64,000 nt of DNA from Cenococcum geophilum 1.58 (Eukaryota; Ascomycota; Dothideomycetes; Gloniales; Gloniaceae), in contig KV748203.1 of assembly GCA_001692895.1 (NCBI GenBank), positions 712,330 through 776,329 of the forward strand. Reading direction: 5' to 3'. This document shows, piece by piece, positions 1 to 9,830 of the stretch. Both the position numbers and the translations under genes were made by a program. The notes beneath the pieces were generated by a model. It was not told where the DNA came from and did not search any database. It worked only from the letters and a program-made list of their open reading frames with translations. The first letter of the stretch is position 1, and every line of letters begins with the position of its first letter.

Positions 1-3000
1 TAGCTTATTATTACATCTTGCGGTGTTAAGTATCTCTAATATTAACCTAACCTGTAATTTAATTAATTCTTAGATTATATTCCTATAACTAAGGCATATC
101 TAATACTGCCTTATCCCGTCCTAATAGTAGGATATTAAAAGACATCTTAATTTGTCTCCCTTTAATAGTTATCTAAATAGGTCCTATTTTAAGATTAATA
201 ATCCCTCCTCTATAGGTTATTAGATCTCCTAAAATCGTAACTAATAGGTAAGGTTGCTCCTTTTATCTATAAGGTAGCCCTATTCTCTTAACTGCTACTA
301 ATAAGATATGGTTTCGCGTTACTCTACTATCTATTAGCGCTTTAAACTACTAATCTTACCAATTAATCTGTAAATTTAGGTGTTATTTTTAAATTCCTTT
401 AAGGGTCTAAGGCTCTACTACTAGCTCCCTCTAGTCCTATGGGTCTCTACTTTTCCTAACTATTAGCTGCTTAATCCTAGTGCACTTAGCTTATTCTTTA
501 GCCAATACCTAGTTTGCTTTTTATCTTTAATATACTATAGACACGTATTTTCTAGGCATTCCCACCACTATTATCCGTCTAAGCATTCTTCTATAAGGAA
601 TTTTCCTGGTTAAAGTACTAAACTCCCTTCCTTTTAGACCTCTGCTAGATGCCATCTATATATATATTTAGCATTTCTATACTGTTGCTTATCCGTTATC
701 TAGTATATCCTTATAGGGTATTTCTAATTCTTTTTCTTTAGATTCTTATATATTTTATATATATTGTCTATACACACAATCCATAATAACGTGTAGTGTG
801 CTAGGTGCTTTAGGTTAACTCTTGGCTTATCTTTATCCTTAAGTTTAAACCTTTATCGTGCTGATCTAAACGTTGCGACTTTATTTATAGGTACTAAGAT
901 ATGTCTCTTACTTCTCTAGTCCTCTAAACGTTCCTTTAGATCCTTTAATATTATAATTAAGGCTTCTTTAATATGCGTTATGGCCTTCTCTATAATTAGG
1001 TGGTCTTAGATAACTTTTTTATCTAACTATATATAGAAATCTTCCTACTTATTATTATGCCGTTGCCTATACTACTTTTAGTATAGCTACTGGAGTGTAT
1101 ACGGTTTATCCATAAGGAAGTATCTTCTTATTACTACATTATAACAGCCTTTTATATGTCGTTCCTTAAACCTAGTTGGAATCCCTAAATCCTCTTTATC
1201 TTCTAGTTTAGTAAGCCACTTAGCTCTTAGTGTGCCTACTCTCGGCCTATTAGTGATTCTTTATACTAGTGCTCTGTCCTTTATATGTCCTAATATGCTA
1301 GATCTTCTATCTAGTTTCTACTCTTACCATAAGGTAATTCTTGCCCTAAACTCCTCTATAGTTTCTTTTACGTTACGTCTTACGAGTAGATCCTTAAAGT
1401 CTTTATGCTTCTTAATCTTAGTATTAACTTTTTAATCTTTAGGCTAAACATTATACTCCCCTGGTAAGTCTTCTAGGTCTATATATCTGTCTCCTAGTCT
1501 AATCGCTGTTTATACTGCAGATTCTCTAATCTATAAAGAAGCTCCTTACCTCTTATCTATAGGTGTCCTAATTCGTACTCTAAATTCTTAACCTCTTAGA
1601 TTCTTTAATCCTGAGCTTGCTTCTAACTTAAGCTTGGCTTTTACCTTAGTCCAACTAGGCTTACTTAGTATTCTTATCTTATTTTAAGAGTCTTAAATCT
1701 CACTTATCTCGTCTTAAGAATCTTATACCTATAGGAACTTCTATCCCGAGCTTATTCGTATAGTTCTAAACTAAGCTACTACTCTACTCTATCGGTTATC
1801 GTCTATTATAGGTCCTTAAGCTTACCTTATCTTGTCTTAAAAATCTTGGTTATCTCTTATCTTATCTTAAGAATCTTAAGCCTTTGGCCTTTTGCCTTTA
1901 TTAAGTGCTAAAGTAGTTTGCTATTCTACTTCTCTTACGTCTCGCGAAGCGATAGATATTATGTCTAGTGGGGTTTTAATCCCTACTAATGTTCCCTATT
2001 CTATAGTAGAATCATTCTCTACCTCTAGTATAATATCTCCAAGGTCTGCTCGCTCCTAATAAGCGGCCCTTATTACCTTATTGTCACGGAATATTTCACC
2101 TAAGTTAAATTTATCGTCCTTAATATCCAATCTGCGAACTAGTTTGTTAGTTCCTCTATATCCTATAGGTGCTGGCTCTTATAGCTAATAGCTTACGCCA
2201 TACTTAGCGTCCTTATAAATTTGGTATGCGTTATTATAATAAAACGTAAAACTTTTAATTAAACATTCTTTTGTTCCTTATAGCATATTGTTATCCCTCT
2301 ATACGTATATATCGTCTGCTAGTCTTATGCCTTTTACTATATAGTAACTCTACCTACTTCTATAGTCTCTAACGTAATAACCCTATTTTCCGTAATTTAT
2401 GCAAGCTCCTTTTTTAAACTATTTCTCTTATTATAGAGTCCACCTAAATATCTTCTACTGTTAAGATCCCTAATTCGGCCTCTGCTCCTTAGACCTTTAA
2501 TTACTTAATCCTTGTCCTCTAGGTTTCCATAGTTTACTCTATCTCTTATAGGCTTCTTTAGTACTACTTAGGTCCATTAGCTCTGCGCTATACTATAGTT
2601 TCTAACTTAGCTTTTGTTGTTGCGTACTCTGCGCCTTATATAACTATGGAACTCTATCCTAGCCTCTCTTAGCCTGTTCCCTTTAGTAGATCTAATTATT
2701 AATCTTAATCGCCTAATCTATTAGATCCCTTAGGGTATCCGCATCTTTTATTAGGATAATTACGTCCTAGACTTTAGCCTTAAGTCCCTGTTTATACTAT
2801 GCTATAAGCGCCCTATTATTCCACTCTACTTATATTACTAGTGTCTGGAACTATATTATATACTTAATTACTAAAGTTTATTATACAAGGTTCTAGAGTT
2901 TTCTTTCCGCTATAGTTGTTTCTTCTAGGTCTCCAAATATCTACGTTAGTTGTTCTATAAATTCTTCCTAGCTTAAGAACATAAATCGCACGTCTTAGTT

Positions 3001-3405
3001 AGTAGTCATTATTCCGTTTGCCTGTATCTCCGTAAGGTAAGGTTTAAACTACTTAAGTGCTTTCCCTAATAAGAATAGTCCTATATAGGCTATCCGATCT
3101 ATAGGTGTAGGTAACTTTGCTTCCTTCTATAAGACCTTAAAATGCATCTGCGTAAGGAATCCTTTAAGCTTTAACCTCTCTCCGGTAAATCTCTTAATTG
3201 ATAGTAGCTTAATCTTTGCTGCTCCTATCCCGTTAAGTCTTTCTTCTAATACTGTATTGTTAGCTGTTAGCTAGTTAACTATTTCCTATAGCTGTCCGAC
3301 CGTCACAGGTTGCTATAAGTTAGTATTTGCTATACTAGTATCACCTCCTGTCCTTAAAGTAGTTGCTGCCGTTAATGGCGTCGTGGTGGCTGCTTTTGGT
3401 GGCAT
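1..3405 (-). pseudogene. Ty3/gypsy retrotransposon 'gypsy A': gag and protease relic, truncated by the window edge
   Basis: Read on the minus strand, an ATG at 3,405 opens a gag-like frame beginning MPPKAATTTPLTAATT. Around 3,160-2,700 it has the usual fungal gypsy gag features: an AKIKLLSIKRFTGER-like segment, then FGDLEETTIAERKL and a tyrosine/glutamine-rich capsid tail. Near the left edge (about 370-60) a retroviral-type aspartic protease relic can be read: an LIDS segment, a conserved hydrophobic ILGDLITYRGG-like flap region and a LLLGRDK motif. Reverse transcriptase and integrase would lie to the left, outside the window. The frame carries many TAA/TAG stops and shifts, so it is dead. 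The middle (about 2,300-400) is charged and helical with no named domain. It is probably inserted in the Copia element to its right, which lacks its own reverse transcriptase in this window. Confidence 0.7.
1672..1876 (-). repeat. Degenerate short repeats inside the gypsy A polyprotein
   Basis: Variants of CTTATCTTGTCTTAAGAATC occur four times (about 1,674, 1,707, 1,820 and 1,852, plus-strand sense). On the coding strand they give a repeated Lys/Ile/Arg-rich peptide. They are probably an internal repeat of the polyprotein linker. Confidence 0.5.
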
Positions 3406-3860
3406 ATTGTTTAACTTCTTATATTAATACCGTAACTAGGTAGTGATTGTGTAACGGAACCTTATAGTAAGAACTACGGTAGGCTTATTATTAGGCTAGG
3501 TGTATAGGAAATGCAAGTATAAAAGTCAACAATGTAATAATAACTGGTGGAGTGGTTGCCTAATAGATTAACTCTAATTGTATTCTAAAAATCACTATAA
3601 GGAAGGAACTATCTAGGTAGGGACTGAGGGTCCTTAAATACATAACCGTACTCCTATGAAATCCTTCTTATACGTGATATATGTCTTATCTGTATTAAAC
3701 GTGACGTCCCTTACGTTTAATATAGCTAATACGTTCAACCATTATGTGACTCGCTTACTATTTCTCATTATATGGTTCCACGGGTTCCATTCTGGTCCGT
3801 GCCTGTATTAACCAACTAGCTTTTTCCAACTCCTCTCTAAGTAGTCGTAATATCGTACTT
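3406..3860 (-). other. Gypsy A leader and probable LTR; junction with Copia relic
   Basis: No coding frame is recognised here. Upstream (minus sense) of the gag ATG at 3,405 is a leader of about 95 bp. It is preceded by a TGTATAGG at 3,501 that would read CCTATACA on the minus strand and could be the 3' edge of an LTR. The outer LTR edge was not found; it should lie near 3,850, where the Copia integrase homology stops. This is inference from position only. Confidence 0.35.
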
Positions 3861-6200
3861 AAAGCGTCCGTAATAAAATCGGCTAGGGGACTTCTGGTTT
3901 ATTTAATAGTAATAATAGTACTTTATAAAATACTTAATTACCTTAACCTTAACTTTATGGCCTACTTACTAAAGAATCCTAAGTAATTAATAAATGGATA
4001 AGTGGCTAAAATAATGGTATAGTTAACGTAACTCTAACTTAGTTAGGTAGCTTTAAGTAATACTCTTTTCTAGTTAATAAAGGAGTAACTAAGGGTAACC
4101 CTACTTGCGTATAACGGGCACCCGATTATCTCCCTAAATAAGTATATCTTTAAGGTTATTAAGCTTAACGCCTAATTTATTTATATCTTTAATATAAAAT
4201 AGAAACGGGGTGTTTATAGGAACGACGTAAAAGGTAATATACCCTAAGGGGGTTTGGACCCTAATTGTGCCAAAAAAGATTATAGTACCCTTACTAAAAC
4301 AAATTGTATATTAGCCTGCCGTTAAATAGTTAATCTAAATAGAGCTATTAAGCTGCTAAAGGGCTTAAACTTAAGGTTCTCTTACTATAGATACTCCTAC
4401 GGCTCTAATATCTAGTATAATACTATAAAAGACGTTCACTAAGTATCTATTATCAAAGGAGAACGCGGAACTCTCCCTTAGCTTATTAAAGATATCTAAC
4501 TTCGTAGTAAAATAGAGCGTAGATTAGTTATTAAGAATAGTAACGGTTTATATGCTATCTACCTTACTATACTTAGTAAAGTATTAGTTGGGTAAGTACT
4601 CCTTAATTTCCATATCTATAAGGAGCTGTTTAGCCTTATTAACCTTACCCTTAAGATCTTTTACGCCTTTATATTAAACCAGGAAGCTTTAAAAGTAGGC
4701 TATAGTAACCTTATAATTTCCAACGTTTCTTATACTCTAGCGAAACTTATTATATACTTCCTTTTGCTTATTAAGAGAATGCCTAGTTAACTAGCAATTT
4801 GGTTTCTTATAAATATAACACTTCTTCTAGCAATTACTTCGAAATAAACCTCTATAAGGACCTCCACCTTTACCTTATAGTTGTTAATTATACCCTCTAC
4901 TATATTACCTACCCTAGCTACTATATATTCGATTAGTCTAGTTATAATCATATTAGTTAGGCGGGTTAATTAAAGTAGGTTAAAGTTAGGTGTTAAATTA
5001 CTATACTTCTTAAGAGCGTAGAGTGGTGCCTAATAAAAGATCTTAATTAAGTATATACTCCTTTATAAGTATTTACAGAATTAAAGAGAATAAGGTTATA
5101 TTCTTTAACACCTTAATATACGCTAATAACTTAATTATATAGGCTAAAGTCCTCTTAATATAATTCGGATAAACCACGCTAAATTATCTAAAGTTAATTA
5201 AAGAGCTTTTAAAGATAATTAAGCCGAGAGACACCTAGGTTTATAGCAATGATCCTTAGAAAGGTAGTCTCTCTCTATTCTAACATATACTACTACTTAT
5301 TCTCTTCTATTTTAAAGTAGTATCTTAACTTATATATTATGCGGTTAAAATTATATCCTTTTCCTGCCAAATAATTATAATAAAAGGTACTAGCTTAGCC
5401 CTTAAGCATAACAGAATAGGCATTGTGATATTAATCAGACTCTATTTCTACCTTTTAGTAATAGTTATAGAAGATATATAGTCTCGAATTAAGAATATTA
5501 TATAATTCCCCGCTAAACTTCTTCTTCTAATCTAAATAGAGCTTCGTAAGCTCTATAAGCAATTTTAAACTACCTCTAATTTAAGATTAAGATAAAGGAG
5601 GTGGGGGTTATATTATAGGCTGCAGTAGGGACGTAGGTCTGGTCGGTGGAGTCTAAAAGTCATTAAATTGCGAAGTAATAGGATCCTATGCCTGCTTTTA
5701 TTAGGGTATAGTATCTAACGTTAAGGTTATGGGTTAAATTAGATATAGAGGAGTTAAAGGCGAAGGTAGGTTTGTCTCTAGAGGTATATTACTTAAGTTC
5801 TATTATAAGTTAAGCTTCCTTATAGTGCGTAGTTGGTGCTTAATCTTTTATAGAGTCTATTTATACTCTTCTTTTACGTTAATAACCTACTCCTAAATAT
5901 TGTCTCTAATAGTACCCCCATCCTTAGGGACAAATACTCTATTCTCCTAAAGGAAGTTACGGAAGTCCTATACGATATCCTTGTTTATAGGGGCCTATAT
6001 TTCCTTTATCTATCTAATAAAGTCCTCCTTTATATATTCCTATAGCGCGGTATTATTATATTTACTNTCCTTATAATATACTATANNGTNTAATAAAAAT
6101 NNATTTAAGTCTTNTTNATTAGCGTTTATAAGGTTAATTATAGCTTTATTCTATATCTTTAGGTTAATATCTTCCTTATACTTCTTTAGGTAGGTTAACG
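3860..6200 (-). pseudogene. Copia (Ty1) retrotransposon polyprotein relic: gag, zinc knuckle, protease, integrase N-terminus
   Basis: Three segments on the minus strand fit the fungal Copia polyprotein in the right order. Gag is at about 6,050-4,850, with FRNFLQENRVFVPKDGGTIR near the start and then QYHNAYSVMLKGQA, an FYYNYLAGKGY segment and QRETTFLRIIAINLGVSRL. A zinc knuckle (KCYIYKKPNC then LTRHSL) lies at about 4,835-4,785. The protease is at about 4,470-4,250: ILDIRAVGVS replaces the family's DTGAAGVS, followed by GTIRVQTPLGYITFYVVP and TPFLFYIKDI. The integrase zinc region is at about 4,120-3,880 (LRQLYHYFSHLSIYQLLRIL, then a YYYYCQ-like segment), with several His/Cys replaced by Tyr. 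Reverse transcriptase and RNase H are missing; homology stops near 3,860 at the gypsy A boundary. There are many in-frame stops and some frame changes. Its 5' LTR is at 6,655-6,806. Confidence 0.8.
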
Positions 6201-6654
6201 CTATAGTAGGTATAGAATTGACGAGGTGTTATACGTCGAAGGTAGGTAGGATTTTCGGTTTTATAGGATCTTATAGGTTTGCTATTAAGAGGTAGGCAAT
6301 TTAAGATGTTGTTTAACGCGTTTTAGACGTTAACTTAGGACCCTAGGTTTAGTAATACTTCTAACCTAAAGTACTTGACTAAATCTTTGTAAACGCGGTT
6401 GTTCTACGTAATAGACGTAACTTAGTATCTCCTAGTACTTAGTAACACTTCTATTACTAGTTTTCCGCAAGTCTAAGGTAGTATAGTATTGCCGGGATCT
6501 ATTCTATATAAGCGCATATAGCACCCCTATATAAGACTATCTCTTCTATTTAAAAACCTAGCTGCTCTATAGTTAACTATATATTTAACNACTAATTAGT
6601 NTTNGTTATATAGNGTNACTTACNAATAACAACTACTNGAGTAGGTTATAGTNA
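6200..6654 (-). other. Copia 5' leader with clustered ambiguous bases
   Basis: This noncoding stretch lies between the Copia LTR and the start of gag homology. It contains a cluster of n calls (6,590-6,654). I see no gene in it. Confidence 0.4.
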
Positions 6655-6806
6655 TGTTNGTTAATAAAGCTTATTAATTGGAATAAGGAAGGGCGAGGAA
6701 CTTAAGGCTCCTCGCCACGCTAGTGCCGCGGCGACACGTGATGGCAACTTGCCATCACGTGACGGCAGTTTGCCGTACGTGACGGCAACTTGCCTTATTC
6801 CCGACA
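6655..6806 (-). repeat. Copia 5' LTR (about 152 bp)
   Basis: In minus sense the LTR starts TGTCGGGAATAAGGCAAG at 6,806 and ends near 6,655 with AACA, giving the usual TG...CA ends. It lies directly upstream of the Copia gag relic and starts exactly where the gypsy B integrase homology is interrupted. It is less mutated than its surroundings and keeps several CpG and CACGTG sites. The partner LTR and target duplication are not in the window. Confidence 0.6.
6692..6761. repeat. Hairpins in the Copia LTR
   Basis: Two near-perfect palindromes are visible: GGCGAGGA at 6,692 pairs with TCCTCGCC at 6,709, and CACGTGATGGCAA at 6,735 pairs with TTGCCATCACGTG ending at 6,761. A third, ACGGCAGTTTGCCGT, follows directly. 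GGAATAAGG near 6,680 is also mirrored by CCTTATTCC near 6,793. These could fold in the transcript or bind dimeric factors; that role is inference. Confidence 0.75.
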
Positions 6807-7300
6807 ATAGGAATTATATATCGCATTTTTAGAAGGCGGTTAACTACTACTATAATATTCGTAAATCTATTGCTATTAGGCAAGTCTACTATAAAGTTAA
6901 TTAAGATATTACGCCATCTTTGCATTAAGATGGGCAATAGTTAAAGTACTCCTTATTTCTTTACATAAGAAGTCTTTCTACGCATATACGTTCTATATAC
7001 TCGGATATATTTCCATATATAGTTATATATTATAGGCTAATAATATACTTATTAAACTATCTTATATATCTTTATATAGCTAGGATATTCTATTATAGGA
7101 GAGTTATATATAAATTCGAGTATCTTAAATTATAAGGGTTTGGAATTTGGGATTACTATTTTCTATTAATAGTATAACCAATTATTATAGATTTCGCATT
7201 TGGTAAGTATAATATTATTATATTACTATTTCCTTATTTAAATTACTTTTATTATATCTACTATCTAGGGGTTATTCTTATATTTAAGCTTAGAACTTAA
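6807..7300 (-). pseudogene. Gypsy B integrase N-terminal fragment
   Basis: The minus strand reads a Ty3/gypsy integrase. It begins with a KIVIPNSKPLQFKILEFI-like segment at about 7,150, continues through the zinc-binding region (NSPI, YYQPIYYI, SEYIERICV) and enters the catalytic core with QRWRNILINFIVDLPNSN and IIVVVNRLLKMRYIIPI (about 6,915-6,810). The first core Asp of the usual DFI/DLP context appears as Asn (INFIVDLP). The fragment stops abruptly at 6,807, where the Copia LTR begins. On its other side (about 7,300) it meets the LINE. The matching upstream part (protease, reverse transcriptase, RNase H) lies beyond the LINE at 20,650-22,950, so this is one element split by insertions. Confidence 0.75.
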
Positions 7301-7381
7301 AGAAGCTCTTACTGCACCCGGCCCAAAAAGACTAAAACCAACTTAAAAAACCCTAAAAAATACCTAGAGAATCCCCCTAAG

Positions 7382-8870
7382 ATGTATGCATTGCAGGGGA
7401 GGCATACGTCGAACGACGGTAGTTTATACTCGCGCGTATCCACCAGAACCACGCCTAGCAATAGCCCTCTATAATAAGAACGGGCAAATACTACACTATA
7501 AAGTGGAAAGACCTTTATTAAGAAGGCATTTAATAAAATATAAAGCCTATTAGACGCGTTTAGTATCCATAGTTACGGGGAAATAACCATTAGCTATAAC
7601 GAACTAATATAGCTAGCAGAATAGCTCCGCTAGTTTAGTAAACCTTAGGCACCCCTTTAACAAACCCTTAATTAAATCCTCTAATAGCTAAGTAAAATTA
7701 AAAATAAATAAAATCCCTCCTTACCGGCAAACCGCACCTAGGCCGCTATAGCTACGCGTCTATAGTATAGGGAACCTACCCCCCTAAAGATAATATCTAG
7801 GTATATAATTATAATATAACTAAATATAGAAAAAGCAAAGGGGCTTAGAAAATAATTAGAAACAGAAGTCCTTACGGAGATTCGTAAAGAGGTCTATAAC
7901 GCTATTATAGTCTAACACCTTAGGAGCAGAGACATTAAAGTTACCTTAAGGGACTAATAGGTAAAGGAACAAGCCGCTAGGGTAGGGGATAGGCTAGGAG
8001 AACGTATTAGCATAAAAGTACTTTATAAAGATTACCTAGTCGAAGTCCTAGCGGTTCCCCTAAGCCTTAGGGTAGAAAAAAGACGCTAGGCGGACAATAT
8101 AGCAACTATATATAAGATAGTAAAACAAACGGAACGCCTTATACTAGGACTTAAGATTACCTAAATTTAATAGCTTTAATAGGAAAATATAAACTAAGTA
8201 TATAATAAAAATAATAAAAGAATATAAGGGTCGCTAGAGACTTGCTAGGGAAACGCTAGTCAAATATATAGCTCCCTTATTATTAGTATATATATACTAG
8301 GAATACAAAAACTCCTTATTTAAAAAGGTATTATTGTAAATAGCCTTATATACAACGTAAGGCTCTATAACTATAGACTCTGCCTAAAATAATGTTATTA
8401 CTATATATAATAGGGGCATACCTAATCCATATACGTAGTATAGGTATGCTACGGCCACTATATAGGCCCCTATAATATAAGACACTACTTAAATTAAAAC
8501 TAAATAAAATGCGTAAACTGCCACTAAAGCATATATAAGGCGTAGGAGAGAGAAGACTGCATTAAATATAGGAGATAAAAGGTAAGGGCTTAACAGCTAT
8601 AGGAATAACTATATACTAGGTTATATAAATAGAAACAATAGACGATAAGCTAGGGGGGCATAGGTGCCTTTCTAGCGTTTCCTACCTTTAATACTAGGGG
8701 GCTAGGCTAGCTATCCTAAGCCTTAACGGGCTAGAAGCGACGCCGCGCAATATTACTAGACTATATAGGGATATAAGGGTTATAGGGGATATAAGGGAAA
8801 GGACGCCCTATAGGAAGACCCTTATGGACAGCTATAGTAAGCTTAAGACTAAAATAATTAAGAATTAGAC
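7382..8870 (+). pseudogene. LINE ORF1 (gag-like, zinc knuckles) relic
   Basis: An ATG at 7,382 opens MYALQGRHTSNDGSLYSRVS. The middle part (about 7,870-8,160) reads RSRDIKVTLRD, VKEQAARVGDRLGERISIK and a VEVLAVPLSLRVEKRR segment, typical of the charged nucleic-acid-binding region of Tad-clade ORF1. Near 8,388-8,550 three tandem CCHC-type knuckles can still be recognised (CYYYI..GHT, CYGHYIGPYNI, CVNCH), with several Cys changed to Tyr by G-to-A change. ORF1 proteins bind the element RNA. It has frequent TAA/TAG stops, so it is not functional. Confidence 0.65.
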
Positions 8871-8879
8871 TTAATGCGG

Positions 8880-9209
8880 TAAATATAACATTTATAGCCA
8901 ACTTTTAAAGGGCATATAGCTAACTAGTAAGAATAGGGGAAGAACTAGAGATAATAACAGATTTAAATATAAAAGCGCTAGTAGGAATATAAGACATGGG
9001 AATAAAAAGCTCTATATAAAATAAGTAGTAACTAGGGTATANATATAAGAGATAAAAGTTTTAAATATTCTAAAAAAAGTAGAAATAGAAGAAGTAAGGA
9101 ATAATAGAGAGGCGAAGGACCCTTACTAGGGGTCCGCTACCTATCTATTATATAGTATAACTATGGTAATATAAACCACCGTCTTATAAGGCCCTTACTA
9201 GATAGTCTA
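8880..9209 (+). pseudogene. LINE ORF2 5' fragment
   Basis: This is the short, strongly mutated start of ORF2 (endonuclease N-terminus), between the end of ORF1 and the chromovirus insertion at 9,210. Its last five bases, GTCTA, are repeated at 17,093, where ORF2 resumes. Individual motifs are not secure here; the assignment rests on continuity with 17,093-20,450. Confidence 0.5.
9205..9209. other. Target-site duplication of the chromovirus, left copy (GTCTA)
   Basis: GTCTA directly precedes the left LTR and recurs exactly at 17,093-17,097 after the right LTR. Five bases is the normal duplication for Ty3/gypsy integration. Confidence 0.85.
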
Positions 9210-9420
9210 TATTATGGCTTAAACAAATGCCTCTAAACCGAAGCTTGAACGAATGCTATATTACCAAGATACTAAGCTAAAGAGAAGGAAAAGGGGTCGC
9301 TAGGACCGATGTAAACAAATATATAGGGTAAGCCGCTAAGGCGCTAGCTTTAGGCGGGCCAATCACAAGTCGGCAGAATATGGCAGAATTTGGCAGGTAA
9401 CGTGCGATAGCGCCGTTANA
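9210..9420 (-). repeat. Chromovirus 3' LTR
   Basis: This 211-bp copy matches 16,882-17,092. I count 13 differences by eye, all transitions with no gaps, plus one n. At least ten are CpA/TpG-to-TpA changes. The first bases, TATTATGGC, correspond to TGTCACAGC in the other copy. Both copies contain the GGCAGAATATGGCAGAATTT-type motif near their right end. Confidence 0.9.
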
Positions 9421-9433
9421 TCNCCCCCCTNTT
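9421..9433 (-). other. Chromovirus polypurine tract
   Basis: Plus-strand TCNCCCCCCTNTT directly abuts the LTR. On the minus strand this is a purine run (A, then G-rich, then GA) just upstream of the 3' LTR, where plus-strand priming occurs. It confirms the element's minus orientation. The two n calls flank the homopolymer. Confidence 0.75.
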
Positions 9434-9830
9434 TAAAAGAAAGCCTGCCCTTAGGCTTAGTTAGAAAAAATAGGGTAGCACTAGGCTTATAAACGTAGGA
9501 TTATAAAAATATAAGATAAGGAGATAAAAGGGGATATAAGTCCGTCCTGACTAAGTATAAAGGGCGATTATAGGCTAAGTGGAAGCACTAGGCTAGAAAG
9601 AGTAGCCGCTAAAAGTCTTAGCACAGATCTAACTAATTAGACAACTTTAACCGGCGGTTAAAGTTCCTAAATATCTGAAATTTTATAGTACTGGCANAAA
9701 ACGGCAGAATATAGCAGAATTTGGCAGATAGCTGTATTAGGGCTTTAGGGCGTTTTTATCCCTATATTCTTCTAGTAACTTATTATCTTTATTATACTAG
9801 CATTTTATCCATTTATCTAGGTACTTTAGG
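9434..9830 (-). other. Chromovirus 3' noncoding region
   Basis: This stretch lies between the chromodomain end and the polypurine tract, with no ORF. It contains a third copy of the CGGCAGAATATAGCAGAATT motif (about 9,705-9,730) that is also present in both LTRs. Confidence 0.5.

Noticed and set aside
1232-1435. 67-codon plus frame
   Set aside because: It lies antisense to the gypsy A polyprotein relic and shows no motif.
3501-6806. Treating 3,501 (TGTATAGG) and 6,806 as the two ends of one Copia element with a CTAGG/ATAGG duplication
   Set aside because: The sequence at 3,501 does not resemble the LTR at 6,655-6,806, and the Copia coding homology stops at about 3,860 without reverse transcriptase.
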